A stretch of 64,000 nucleotides of DNA from Lepeophtheirus salmonis. Lineage: Eukaryota > Arthropoda > Copepoda > Siphonostomatoida > Caligidae. The position numbers were made by a program, and so were the translations under genes. The stretch lies in the NCBI RefSeq assembly GCF_016086655.4, contig NC_052140.2, positions 15,066,001-15,130,000 on the forward strand. The letters run 5' to 3'. Under the pieces are notes generated by a model. It saw only the letters and a list, made by a program, of their open reading frames with translations, had not been told where the DNA came from and ran no database searches. Shown here piece by piece: positions 1-11,340 of the stretch (positions are counted from its first letter, which is position 1; each line of letters starts with the position of its first letter).

Positions 1-22
1 TAAAATAAGAGAAAATTCGATA

Positions 23-255
23 AATTCTTCAGTATCACTACGACCGAGGGGAAAAGGCAGAGCATGATGCCAAAAAATGTATGCTGTTTATGGACTCAAT
101 ACAGTATGGAATACAACTATAAAACACTGGGTTCAAAGATTACGTTCTGGTAATATGGACGTCAAAAATGTCGATAAAATAATGGAAATCGTCGAGTTGG
201 ACCAGCATGTGCGCACTTATTCCATTGCCCAAGCACGAAAAAGTTAGTCAAAAAC
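23..255 (+). pseudogene. mariner transposase, N-terminal fragment (copy 1)
   Basis: Translation on the plus strand gives a mariner-type DNA-binding region with the stretch LRSGNMDVKNVDKIMEIVEL, followed by HVRTYSIAQARKS, a stop, then KTVRNHV. This is the end of the first helix-turn-helix, the linker, and the second helix-turn-helix that binds the element's terminal repeat. A frameshift lies near position 80, because the segment before it reads sensibly (GEKAEHDAKK) only in another frame. The catalytic DD34D part is absent. After 260 the sequence becomes unreadable A/T-rich DNA. A second copy of the same fragment lies near 10.2-10.5 kb on the minus strand. Family call from motif recognition; non-functional. 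Confidence 0.75.
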
Positions 256-259
256 TGTT

Positions 260-2230
260 CGGAACCATGTAAATCGGACAATTCCCACTATGTTAATTTT
301 ATTGGCAAAATAAAGAGAAAATACTGGCAGAACTTTGTACTTAGTCCATTACTTAAATAGTTAATAGTACACCTAAAAATTGAACTTGTAATTTGAACAA
401 TTATTTTTCACTTCCGAAAGGAAGGAAGTCATTCTTAAAAACTACCATAAGCTCTATGTTCTTCATTTTGAAATAAATAAACTGCAATTTTTCGCACATC
501 TTCATGAAAATAGTAATTTGAATTCTCTAAAACTGGTCCAGGTCACACTATCGTTTTTTTCGAAAGGTTCTGCTTGTTTACAATATGAAAAATGTTATTT
601 AAACTATGATCTGTGCACCAAATATGTTTTAATATTATGCACAATTACTTAGATGCTTTGAAAAAATACTAGGTTGTCTTATTGAAAAACTCAAACTACC
701 TTTTTCTGAAACTTTTTTTAACAGACAAAATATTTAAAAACTCGAATCCAATAATTATAACTCAAATCCAACACTAATATTATTAATATAAATAATTATA
801 TATTTGGCCAGAGACATTTGCATTTTTATTAAATCAAGATATTGATTAAATACACATTTTAGAATAATAATACAATATAAAAAATCAATTTTAAAAGTGG
901 AGGTAAAAAAAAAATAAGAACCAAAAATAATCAAATTATGTGTGTGGCATTTAATTACCTACATGTGGATTTGAAACTAATGATAATTAAATAAATAAAT
1001 AAATGAAATCTCGTCACGTAGATATTATAAATATATCCAAGTAATGCCTCTAAATTTATAACCCTTAGAAATTCAATAATAATAATATTTAAAGAATACA
1101 TTCATATTGGTTAGGACCAGACGTGAACGAAAAAGGAGAAATAGAGAGAAAATAATGATTTTTTGGTTTTTTTAAACAAGCATTTATTGATATTGGTACT
1201 CAAATAATAACAAATAGTAAAACTTTATAACGTACGTAAAATTTTAATAAATTATTTACCAAAAAATGAAATGATTGAAAAAAAAACCAAAACCATAGCT
1301 CATTAACATGTCTAAATTAATTAAAGATATGTTTAAAATCGATGTGCTATTTTCGATTTTCTTTCCCTTAATTACATACAATCATTACTCCGAATTAACA
1401 ACCACTGGAGCCTGTTTTACCTTACTTTTTGATTCGAAGGCAAATAAATCCTCCTTTTCTAATGCCTTCCAAAAACTAAATCATAGCTATGCGGCCAGTG
1501 TATCATTTATTGGCTGTAGTGTTTTACATTAATTTAAGATGTGCAATGTTGTTTCTTGTTCTTTCTTGCAAAAGTAGCAAAGTGTAGCATTACCTAAATA
1601 ATCTAACACTCCTAAGTTATCAGTAAATTTTGAAATTATTGATTTTGCAATGTGTGTAATCACTTGTTAAAAAGTATTTTATCCACCATTATAATTCATC
1701 AAATGCACATTGCATTTAATTTTGATAAAAAAAGTCTAATACTCTGTTAAAAACACAAAAGTTATTAAAAATGAATCGTATGGGTTAGTCAGTCCTCCAA
1801 CAATCATTGCAAAGAAAAAGATACATCATAGTCATGGGTCTGTCCACTAACCAAGTACAACAGGGGCAACGCAATATGACACATGCTTTTTGAGAATTTA
1901 CAACTTGCTTTTTACAAAAAAGTAAAAATGGTATGTTAAATGCCGTGCAAATCCTAATTTAGGACTGCAGTACAGTCAGGCCTCATCCAGGCCCTCTTGT
2001 AGTGTTTTAAAGAAGGTAAAGTCGATCACTTGTAAAGTCATCGAGGGTTTGCTTTCCCTTTTCTTTTAATATTCTATTATATAATATAATAAATTATACT
2101 TAGTCCAAATATAATTGTATTATAATAAAAATTCAAATATTTTCGACAAGATATATACATATGTTATATACCTTATTTAGCATAATAAACTGTCAATATC
2201 TTAAACAAAACCCCAATGACTGGTCTCAAG
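260..2230. other. A/T-rich stretch without recognised gene
   Basis: Only short reading frames and A/T runs are visible. The 74-codon frame at 1308-1532 shows no motif I recognise and has no convincing coding character. A short inverted motif (cttccgaaaggaag) sits near 406-420. Confidence 0.6.
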
Positions 2231-2450
2231 GAATGAGAGTCCTAAGGACCCATAGGACCTGCCCTAAGACTGGACTGGACCAAATGAATAAGGAACGACA
2301 CAATAAAAATTGACACTTTCAAAATGATGTGGTGAGTCTGTACATACGCCGGTTGGGAGCCCATGGATAATTCTTGCAGAATTCTATTTCCCTTGGATTT
2401 TCGGGGGTTTGCCGCACTGGGAAATTCCATCCAAATCCTGGATATAATTA
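2230..2450. repeat. possible dispersed repeat (GGACC-rich)
   Basis: This segment is more G/C-rich than its surroundings. It shares scattered similarity, such as a GGACC-rich part followed by AATGAATAAGGAAC, with a segment near 30.68-30.78 kb. Probably two old copies of one dispersed repeat. No ends are defined. Confidence 0.3.
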
Positions 2451-2459
2451 TTTATAACA

Positions 2460-3360
2460 TCTGCTTCATTTAATAAGATTATTCGTTAGTTTGAATGTTA
2501 AATACACATAAACTATGCCCAATAAAGTTGCTTCGAACTTTAGTTGAAAATGTGGTATCCACGATGTATTACAAATATGACCAGGGTCTATTATGGATAA
2601 TGAATAAAAAGGAATTTTAAGATAAACATGGGTAAGACTAACTTAATCTTTTTTCTGAAGTCTTAAATTTTTTTTTAATATATACTTTATCTTCACAGTA
2701 TTGATCGCAATATTTCCCTGAATCCCGCTCAAATATATTTTTTCCGGAAATGAGAAACCCTAGTCAGTAGTCACGGTTTGAAACCCCAAAGCTTAAAATA
2801 TTGTAAGTATAAAAGCCATCAATTGCAGGGAACAAATAGTTTTTGAAAGATTCATGTTGTTAAGTAAGGGGACTTATATAGAATATACGTAAAAACAACA
2901 GCAAAAAAATACTATTTTTGTAATATCAAAGTAGGCGGTTAAGAAACCAAAAAAAAAAACAAAAAAAAACTCATATTTTAAAATGTTTGCTTCATACATA
3001 CAATACAAAATGTTACCTCCTCCCCTCAGACATAAGTTTATAAGCAGAAGAGAAGCAAATATAATTTTATTCAAGTTTTATCTTCAGTGTTTTAACATTT
3101 TTTGATAGTATTTTGAGTGCAAAAACGACTCCCTCAGTAAATACTGTGTGGCCAATTAAAATAAATATTTATTTATCAGTCATTTTGCAATAGAACTATT
3201 ATTATTTTGCAAGAGTACAAATATATAGGTATATATATATATAAATATACCTTTTGGCTTTATGTACTTACTTATAATACAATATGCAAAACTGATACTT
3301 ATTGTATCTATACCTGGGTAGTTTTTTTCCCACCTTTTTTTTAATATCGATTTTGACTGG
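2460..3360. other. A/T-rich stretch without recognised gene
   Basis: No readable protein or RNA. It contains A-runs near 2950-2970 and a TA microsatellite near 3228-3250. Confidence 0.6.
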
Positions 3361-3362
3361 TA

Positions 3363-3917
3363 CAGGGATGTTCAATTTTTGAATATAATGGGCAACATTG
3401 CCACTGAAATATTTTAATGGGACATAGAACAACATATTAAATTCAATTTAATGAAAAATGGCTTCATAGAACAAAACTATTATATAAATACATATTCATT
3501 TCAAATTTAGGCCAAATACAATAAATCTAATTTTTCATGGCCAATATGACAAGCCTGCCCAGGCAGGTCTGTAGGATTACATTTTTGGGGGCATGGTTTT
3601 TTTTAATATATTTTCAATACAAATTTTTGCTCCGCTAAATAATATGATCGAATGACTTTTTTTAGAAAATAAATCATAAAAGATTTTTTTCTCTGTTTCC
3701 TAATTAATAATTTTTCCCCCAAAGGAATAATTTATCAAAATTCCTTTATTTTGGATATCTTTTCGATGTTTACACGTATTATGCGCCCTAAACGTTTTGA
3801 TGATATTGGGATAATTTTTCTACAAAATGCTACTTGAAGTGAGAATGAGTAGTGGGTTACACTTAAGCATTGAACAGGGTGCCATATGGCCTTTGGCCCA
3901 GGGGTTGGCCATCCCTG
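3363..3917. mobile_element. hAT-like non-autonomous element
   Basis: The left end begins CAGGGATGTTCAA. The right end, read on the minus strand, begins CAGGGATGGCCAACCCCTGG. Thus 11 of the first 13 bases agree as terminal inverted repeats. The second form resembles the ends of Charlie-type hAT elements, which often begin CAGGGGTGGCCAA. The roughly 555-bp interior has no transposase reading frame; the 66-codon minus-strand frame at 3735-3935 overlaps the right end and is spurious. I could not find a matching 8-bp target duplication, so pairing the two ends into one element is inference. Confidence 0.45.
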
Positions 3918-4089
3918 GGATAGTTTAATCTTCATAAAATAATTTTTTGTAAAGTTTTCGTTTACTTGGAAAATGTAGATAATTAAAAGGGGGCTTGATA
4001 GAACACAAACCTCCTTCTAGGGGCATTTTTTCTTAATGTTATTTTTTGATATATGAAGCATTTTCATTAAACTTACGGGGTGCGTGGAA

Positions 4090-4335
4090 GTTCCACGGAT
4101 GTTTTTTGTACGAAACTAACTTTTAGATAAAGTATTTATCTAGCAAATTCCTCATGGTCTTCTCAGGAACTTCCAGGTCCTTGAGAGCTTCCATATTGAC
4201 TTTGAAGAGTTGGCTTCAATTAGAACTAGGGCCACCTCGATTTTGTTGTTCTTGGCTTCCCTGATCCCTTTTTATCTCTAAAACTCGTATCTCCCTTTCT
4301 CAACATGTCCTTAAGCTTTTACACGTTTTGTAATT
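4090..4335 (-). pseudogene. Tc1-like transposase, N-terminal fragment
   Basis: On the minus strand two frames together read as the DNA-binding region of a Tc1-like transposase. One frame gives DMLRKGDTSFRDKKGSGKPR, matching the basic, glycine-rich linker after the first helix-turn-helix. Another gives NMEALKDLEVPEKTMRNLLD, matching the second helix-turn-helix. At least one frameshift and a stop separate them. No catalytic domain follows. Weak but coherent remnant. Confidence 0.5.
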
Positions 4336-4539
4336 TTTGTTACATTCAAGCTAAAACCAACATTTCAACGAAGAAAGATTTAAAATAAATCTATTCAACT
4401 TTTGTTAAAATTTCAAGGTAGTATGACATAGTGACGTCACCTGTACAAGTGACATCTTGTGTGTGCAAAGAAGATTTCAGAAGTACCTTGAACGGGAATG
4501 TAAATCCAGTGATTTTTTTAGCTGGACCATTTTTTTTTT

Positions 4540-4610
4540 GGAATTGGTAATCTGAAAAATATATTTTCTTTTCCTTAGCAGTTGTCATTATTATTTAAGT
4601 CCTGATTAAT
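4540..4610 (+). repeat. dispersed repeat R4, 5' fragment
   Basis: Contains cttagcagttgtcattatta followed by tttaagtcctga, the 5' signature of repeat R4 (consensus near CAGCTGTTATCATTATTATT). It also shares the upstream part (aatctgaaaaa) with the copy near 50.1 kb. Confidence 0.55.
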
Positions 4611-4984
4611 AAAAATCCTTTTCTAAAAAAATTCAATTATATTCCAAACCTGATTGACCATTCGTTTGTGCCTAAAAAAGACTTCCGTAATCTTGGGAAT
4701 TTTTGCTGATATATGTCCTTTTTGGAATCAGAGTATAAATGATGATTAACATCGGAGTACATAATTCCAGCAAATGTGCATGTTTTTATCTTTTTCTCCT
4801 TCCTACCTTGTCACAGTTGATTGTGGCTGATCTAAGGAACCGTAATGAGCATTATTCTTCCATTTGCGGGTTTGAAAGACTTTTAAAAAATAAACCATTT
4901 CTACTTTCATTCCACAACACATTATATTATTTCATTTTACCAAATTATTTCATTAGATTTTATCATATTTTTTATTATATTTTA

Positions 4985-5470
4985 TCATGAGTCGACAATA
5001 TTGGGGTTTTTCTTTAGCCAGTAGTCGAAACCAAACTCTTTTCAGCGTTTTTCATTTCAGCAACAATTTCATATAGTCAACATTATAAGATAAATTACGT
5101 CATGTTTGAGGGCCTTCACTCACCAGAGCAATGTTCAAAATCAAATGGTAAAAGTCTGGCAGGAGAAAACGAATCTCTTATCGGATTTAGCCTCATCTTT
5201 GTAAGCTTCTGCGGAAACCAAAAACAAACAAAACTTTGATCGATGGGTCCTCTGAGATCGAAGTGTTTGAATGCCATCACACGAAATGCAATAAGATTTG
5301 ATTTTGAACACCACTCCGGTGAGTGATGACTGTCTTAATTTATCTTATAACGTTGATTAAATGGTAATGTCGCTAAAATGAACTACGCTGAAAAGAAGCT
5401 CGTCCGATTTATTCTTACTCAATTGAATCTTGCTAAGAAAAAACTCATTAAAATTAATGACGCTCAGATG
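4985..5470. repeat. long inverted repeat (fold-back element)
   Basis: The left arm (about 4985-5146) and right arm (about 5296-5470) are imperfect reverse complements over roughly 160-170 bp. Paired blocks include cattataagataaatta against its counterpart in taatttatcttataacg, ctcttttcagcg against cgctgaaaagaagc, cactcacc against ggtgagtg, and gttcaaaatcaaat against atttgattttgaac. The spacer is about 150 bp. The right arm contains a 42-codon plus-strand frame (5378-5506) starting MNYAEKKLVRF. The left arm read on the minus strand gives a related but broken MKNAEK start, so the arms may derive from a duplicated 5' end of a gene or element. Family unknown. Confidence 0.75.
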
Positions 5471-5509
5471 AAAGGAAACCATAAAAATTACATTGTAGAA
5501 CAATAAAAT

Positions 5510-7030
5510 TTTAGCATAAATATGGAAAAGGTTAATACCAGGCCATCCTAATTTATACGTCCGTAAATATTTAATTATAATAATATCTAAATATACTTTG
5601 TGTATAGAAATAACTTCCGTTTATTTTATATGACAAAACCAAATAAATACCGAAACATAGTTCGTCATTTTACTTCATGCAACCTTTTTACAATGTACAT
5701 TATTATCTGATAAAGAATGTCACAAATCATGCCTCCAAGAAGTCATTGATTGATCTCAAGGATAACCATAAAATAAACTTTATACATAGGTATATACTAC
5801 GTAGAAAGAGCAGATCCCGTCGTTCATTTTTTTTTTTTTTTTTTGTTTAGAAACACAATATACATAATTTTATGTACATACCCATAAGATATCAAGTCAT
5901 ACCCATCACGCCTCTCTTACTCTTTTGTCTATCGACGATGCATGAATAGTTAGTAGTCATCTAGTGTTGAGATTCAGTCACAGATTGATTATTATGTTCG
6001 GTTTAAAGCTGTGAAACAAAATAGCGAAACGAAGATCACCTGATCAATATTTGTACAAGGTAGTGATTGTGGTGGCAATTTTTTTTTTTGTCGGCTTGGA
6101 GTGTTGAATATTACTCTATGACTAACTATGCAGTCGTCTCTATGAATTCACTCTTTTTAACTCAATTAAAATGGTAAACTCTAGGAAGAGACAAAAATAG
6201 TATATGTCTGAAGGAGACAAGTAATTATGATATTGATTTCATCTGTACTGCTATCATACAAATTGGCATTTAGCGTGAGAAAAGATATATCTACAACCAA
6301 GTATCTTCTCAAGCTGTTTTGCTACTTTGTTTTAAGGACTAAGCTCGGCCCGATCTTACTTGACTCCTTCCACAAATTATTTTTGTGACCCACACAACAG
6401 TATCATAGGTCTGCTTCAGATGAGTTTTCTATTTTTAAATTTGTTTTGTTAATATAGTTGAACAAAAGACAAATCCTACAATATTGTTTTTTTAAATCTT
6501 TTCTTCTTCAAAAAAGCAAGTTAAATGGTTAAAATCTCCTTCACCAGTCTTCATTTTAAAGTTGGGGATTTTTCTCAGAGATCAACAGCTAAATCAAACT
6601 CAAATAATGGATTTTAAGAATAACAACAAGGAATAAGAAAATTGGCGGCTGACAAATAACAAGGAAGTTGTTGATGATTTGAGTATATCATTGTCAAATA
6701 AATATTTTATTCTTATACATACATTAACAGTTTGTTGACATATCGGTCCACAACAAAGTATTATAATATTTTTGATATCTTAACCCGAAAATAGTCCAGA
6801 GGTTGAAATAAGGCATGCCTAGAATGTACAAACAAAATTGCAGACTTTCAACAATTTTTTCTAGGATGTCAACAAAAAGAAAGGCTTAGTTAATATATTT
6901 ATGAATTAACTAATATTCTATTCCAGAGTTAGTCAATTATTTTGAACTAAGGTCCAGTTAGATCAGTTTTAATATGTATATAGGTCCAGCAATTTTATCA
7001 GTTAAAAAAAACGTAAATAAAATTACCAAA
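5510..7030. other. A/T-rich stretch without recognised gene
   Basis: No readable protein. A run of about 20 T lies near 5827-5845. Otherwise only short A/T tracts and TA-rich microsatellite-like DNA are visible. Confidence 0.6.
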
Positions 7031-7560
7031 TTAGGCATTGGGCTCAAATACAACTCTCGGATGGATCATTCCCAAGATTTTGACGTAAAGTTTCGTTCTC
7101 TCTTTTAATGCCACTTCCAAATCGGACGCAAAAACCGTTTTATAATAAATATGAGCTACTAAATCGTACTGTCTTTTAAATATTTTGTATAAAATGAGTT
7201 TTATCGATAACAACAATGTAAATATAAGTTTTATTCTGGTTTTAGTCTTACATTATTTTTCAAAAAAATTGCAACTAAAGGCCGTGCTATCTACAAAGAC
7301 CTTGAGAGCATCATCGATTTTGGATTGGAATATCTTACAGCCCTTATTTTCTACGAAGATACCAAAGTCCAATGGGAAGCAGTCCGGTGATGACGTGGAC
7401 CACAAGTCATAACATATATAGGATGAAACACATAGCAAGAAGTCATTGGCAAGAACTTTATGATGTTCACCGCTGTCTGTCTTCTTGAAAAGGATTTGGC
7501 TGCCGTTAATGAACCTCCTGATCTTTCAGAAAAGCATAACTGAACAGTCAACGTCGTGGT
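7031..7560 (-). pseudogene. Tc1-like transposase, C-terminal fragment
   Basis: On the minus strand the frame ending at 7253 reads DLWSTSSPDCFPLDFGIFVE, matching the (W)PPSSPDLNPLDF-type block around the second catalytic acidic residue of Tc1-like transposases. KIFQSKIDDALKVFVDS follows and matches the helix after it. Upstream, in another frame, the sequence up to 7551 probably encodes the preceding part but is frameshifted. The frame continues past one stop into 7031-7216, where I recognise no motif. Broken and non-functional. Confidence 0.6.
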
Positions 7561-7569
7561 ATTTGTGAA

Positions 7570-8280
7570 ATAAATCCGTAATGGACTCCTATCTTGCCAC
7601 AGTCTCCATCTTTTGTTGACACATTTGGATATGAAATATGTCGCTTGAAATCAATTGAATTACACAATAAATGAAATGTTTGTTTCTTAAATTTATTCTT
7701 GGTGAAGGCCCCCAAAGAGTGCCAAATATATGGTACATTTTGCTTACGCAGTCTGTATAATATTACTAAAAAGGATGCTGACTAATAAAACATGATTTTG
7801 TGATTGGAAGCCACTTTTAGAGTGACTATGGATGACTCATTAACTTACCATTGATAGGGGCGATCAATACTACTCCTCTAAAAATAATATGAGGACCCAG
7901 TCCTCCGATGCTTAAGACCCTGCTATATTCTTTGTATTGTAGTAAGTAGTTTATTATTTAGATATACATAAAACAATCTATTTCTTTCAAAGGAGTTGAA
8001 TCAGCCAACCCTCTCTCAAAAAATAAGAGCCCTCCTCCTCCCATTTGATTCTCACAATCGTGCGTTATTAATAATTCAAATATTATACATATATATAACT
8101 ATAAACATATGTACATACGAAAATATAATTAGATGCTTATTTAACCAAACCCTATGCGCGCTTATTTCCGCTTTGAAGCACTCACCCCAGGAGACTTATT
8201 AAAACGTAATATATATCCCTATATATAAAAAAAGAAATCGGCGCTAAATTAACTCTATGGTATATGTATAATATAGATAT
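7570..8280. other. A/T-rich stretch without recognised gene
   Basis: The 68-codon frame at 7996-8202 shows no recognisable motif. Nothing else is visible. Confidence 0.55.
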
Positions 8281-9615
8281 ACAGAGTGCGTCAGCCAAAA
8301 TGTACAGTTTTTTAATGCATCATAAGACAATTGGAAGGAGAATAAAATGAAGATATTTTTTTTAACAAATTTATTTTATACATAGTAATTTGATCAAAAA
8401 GACAGCGATATTTTATGATTTTATATTCAATTCTCAATTGAACATTCAGACTTTCTAATGTATGCCCTCTACTATGTTGACCTTACCTAAGCCTCGATTC
8501 AGGCTCTAAGCCTGGCACAAAGATATTTCATCAGTTCGTCGGTAATGACAACTTGGGGATTGGGGATCAGATGCGGAATTATTCTATGCCTTAATGACGC
8601 CCTACCAGAACTAACCCAAGCAGTTTTGTTGTGGCGAGGATGGTGATCAAAAGTTGGACATTTTTTAGTATTTGATGTTGTGTTAATAGGGTAAATATTA
8701 TAAAACATAATTTCCTTCCGGAGAGTTGGCCTTGAGCTGTGGAGGAATGGTATTACGCTTCCGTACTTTCTATTAGGCATCAGCTTCAAATTTACCTTCT
8801 TGCTTGAAGAAGTAGGGGACATCTTTTTCCATCTGAGTCTCTGAACTCTGAGTCCTAACAAATATAGTGGATATTTTATCTCTTTGTTTGAAGAAGTAGG
8901 GGTATATTTTTTCCATTTGAGTCTCCAGAACGCTTAGCACTATCACAAGTACTGGATATTTCATATGCAAGGCTTCTAGAACCTCTGCTGTTGATATTGT
9001 AACCCAATGAAATAAAAGGTGGTTGTACATCTTACGCACAGTAAATATATATTTGTCAAATTAATGTTTTGTAGTGGACCCACTGTGTTTGAGATAACAG
9101 GAGTATAATTCATCTTTAAAACCATTTCTCCTTACGAATTGTTGCCTATAATTTTTTTGAAAGTTTGACAAAATATTTTTTACCAAGATCCTCATGGTGA
9201 GCTTTTGTGATGGTTTTCTCAGTGACATTAAGGCCAGTGGCAAGTCTTATCATACCAATTTGGAGTAATTAATCATCTTGTTCTCCGAGATAATAATGAA
9301 GTTATCCTTTAGGTGAAACTTTTGTTCACATAACTTCTTTGTACCCTCTCAGTTCCTATTTATCCTTTTTGCAATGTTGAATGTCTTGTCTACAAATTGC
9401 AACTTGTATTAGCAAATTGTACAAATCCATTTGAATATAGAATTATTACGAACATCTTTCATTTAAATGAGTTATCTGATTTTTTGGTCAAATTTAAGAA
9501 AAAAATGCTGTACTATTTATTAATAAAAATATATAAAAGAGTTGTCTTATCCCGTAGTCTTTTTGTTAGCTAATATGAAAACATTTAACCGGCCATTTTT
9601 TTGTACCCACTCTAT
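8280..9615 (-). mobile_element. Tc1-like element, near full length but decayed
   Basis: The left end reads TACAGAGTGCGTCAGCC and the right end, read on the minus strand, reads TATAGAGTGGGTACAAA. These look like diverged terminal inverted repeats with TA at the border. The distance of about 1.34 kb is normal for a complete Tc1-like element, and a decayed transposase lies between them on the minus strand. Two other insertions in this window have ends beginning TACAGAGTG (10.62 kb and 28.62 kb), so this terminal repeat type is a local theme. Confidence 0.65.
8499..9245 (-). pseudogene. Tc1-like transposase, decayed, with internal duplication
   Basis: Reading leftwards on the minus strand, NVTEKTITKAHHEDLGKKYF resembles the second helix-turn-helix and the HEDL(G) linker. 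Next comes a block with HMKYPVLVIVL, then two versions of ETQMEK..PYFFKQ, corresponding to the (S)xGxVMPPxFF block of the catalytic core. The C-terminal part is too eroded to align confidently. Stops and frameshifts occur throughout. The PYFFKQ block is tandemly duplicated, which is not a family feature and is described under findings. Confidence 0.6.
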
Positions 9616-9619
9616 ACAA

Positions 9620-10180
9620 ACAGATAGGAAACAACTTTCAATAGTGATCCTCATAAAGAAAGTTCCCTGTTGTTGTTCGAATATTATATAGGTACATGAA
9701 TAAATGAATTTGATTCACTGGAATAGATATTTTGATTAGAAAATGTCTGAGTGTTTTGCACAAGAATAATAAAAACAAGAACAAAAAAGATAAAAACGGT
9801 AAATGCAAAAACAAAAATAGAAGCAGAAATAATAAGCTTTGAATAATTCAAGGCATACATCTATAAATGCATTGGCCATAGGGTGAGAAAAAAAAAGAAG
9901 TTATGAACAAATTTTATGCATTTTATTATTCGTTATTTAAATAAACACTAAATAACTCATGGCTTGAAGTTGTAGCAATGAAAACAAAAAATACAATATA
10001 TCTATTTATGTATTCGCAAATATTAAATGAAAATGGCATTTCTATCATCTTCATATAGTGTTGTGCCAAATGGAGTTGTTGAACTGAGTAGAGTCCGTAG
10101 TTTATAATAGATACATACAAGTATATTTAATCGGTAAAGTACAAAATTTTGATGTTTTTCCGCTTTAATTAGACAATGAA
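9620..10180. other. A/T-rich stretch without recognised gene
   Basis: A-rich low-complexity DNA near 9765-9830. No readable protein or RNA. Confidence 0.6.
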
Positions 10181-10520
10181 ATGAACCGAGTTAGGATTAT
10201 ACGATTTGGATTGTTCCAAATGGGTTTCTCGCTAATCTTCAGTTCCTGGGTGATGGAATAAGTGGCGCACATGCCGGTCCAACTCGACTATTTACATTAT
10301 TTTACTGACATTTTATACGTCCATATTACCAAAACGGAATGGTTTGAAGCACCACTTGGCTGTTGCATTTGATACATTATTGGGTCCATAAACAGCACCA
10401 TTTTTTTTGTCCGCCTGCTCTGAATGTCCTCTTTTTTTACTTCCATTTTGTAACTCTGTAATATACAACTAGCTTCACCAAACATAACTTTCTTTACAAT
10501 GTACGTTTTACCTTTAAGCA
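10180..10520 (-). pseudogene. mariner transposase, N-terminal fragment (copy 2)
   Basis: On the minus strand the frames give NGAVYGPNNVSNATAKW, FGNMDV, IVELDRHVR and TYSITQELKISEKPIWNN, with stops and a frameshift between them. The same blocks (VYGLNTV, GNMDVKNV, IVELDQHVRTYSIAQ) occur in the fragment at 23-255, so these are two copies of one mariner family, both truncated after the DNA-binding domain. The 74-codon frame at 10297-10521 is the same DNA in a partly wrong frame. Confidence 0.7.
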
Positions 10521-10620
10521 TACTTTGAGTTTTTTGTATGTAATGTATTAATCTTAGCTTTCTTGCAAAAAAACAACAACAACAAAAACAACCCCTTAGA
10601 TCCTTTTACTTACACTAATA

Positions 10621-11060
10621 TACAGAGTGGGGACCCAAAACTTGCATTTGTATGATTAAAGTTACAAAAAACAGATTTTAATTAAATAAAGAAAGGACTA
10701 CTTAAAAACCAATTTGTAAATTGATTAAATACTATAATTGTCTACATTTTTATTCAATATGTTCTCTTTTACTAGGACTAACAACCGGTGTACATTTTTA
10801 CAGCTCATGAAGATATAGGTTTTCTCCATAACGTTCCACCCTGTCATAATAACAGTTCAGAGGAATCCAAATTTGGATGAGAAGTGCGGCAGACATACTT
10901 CTCAGTACACCTTCAATTGCAAAGTAAAGGGGGTTGAGTTGAGAGGCAAAAGAAGGACCCTATGGAGATAGGATATAAAATTAAACCATTTTTTTTGTTG
11001 CAGACATTTTGGTTTTCTTGGCTGTATGGGTCCATTTTTCAAACAAGATATGCCCAACAA
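10621..11060 (-). pseudogene. Tc1-like transposase, C-terminal half with terminal repeat
   Basis: The left border reads TACAGAGTGGGGACCC, which recurs at another element's end near 56.88 kb. On the minus strand, HTAKKTKMSATKK matches the (QD)xAPxHTAKKT block just after the second catalytic Asp. A later frame gives GWNVMEKTYIFMSCKNVH, matching the C-terminal helix region. Several frames must be joined by eye, so the copy is heavily shifted. The 92-codon frame at 10902-11180 is partly this sequence. Confidence 0.6.
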
Positions 11061-11064
11061 ATAT

Positions 11065-11340
11065 TTATAACTTCTTGACAGAGTGAGAAGAACAAGTTTT
11101 GAGATTGCAACGTTAAACTTCACCGCACATGATACCCCAAATATCACCAAGCAACTCAGTATCAACCAACACACCATCAACCGCGTCTACTAGCTCCTTG
11201 TAGATAGGTCCGGCCTCAAGGATTGTCTTCAAAGCGGTAATCTAGTCAAGCTATCCCCAGAGATACCAAACCCTCTAATGATGACCACTCAGCCTTTCGT
11301 AATTCGTCTTTCAGCCCTATTTTGTGTCTGTCATTCCCAC
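11065..11340 (+). pseudogene. Tc1-like transposase, N-terminal fragment
   Basis: The plus strand reads DTPNITKQLSINQHTINRVY, a stop, then LLVDRSGLKDCLQSGNLVKL and SPEI. This matches a Tc1-type helix-turn-helix (ITKQLxINxxTIxRV) followed by the basic linker normally reading (D)RPRSGRP.KLSPE. It lies immediately beside, and diverges from, the C-terminal half at 10621-11060. The two halves are therefore on opposite strands. Confidence 0.55.
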
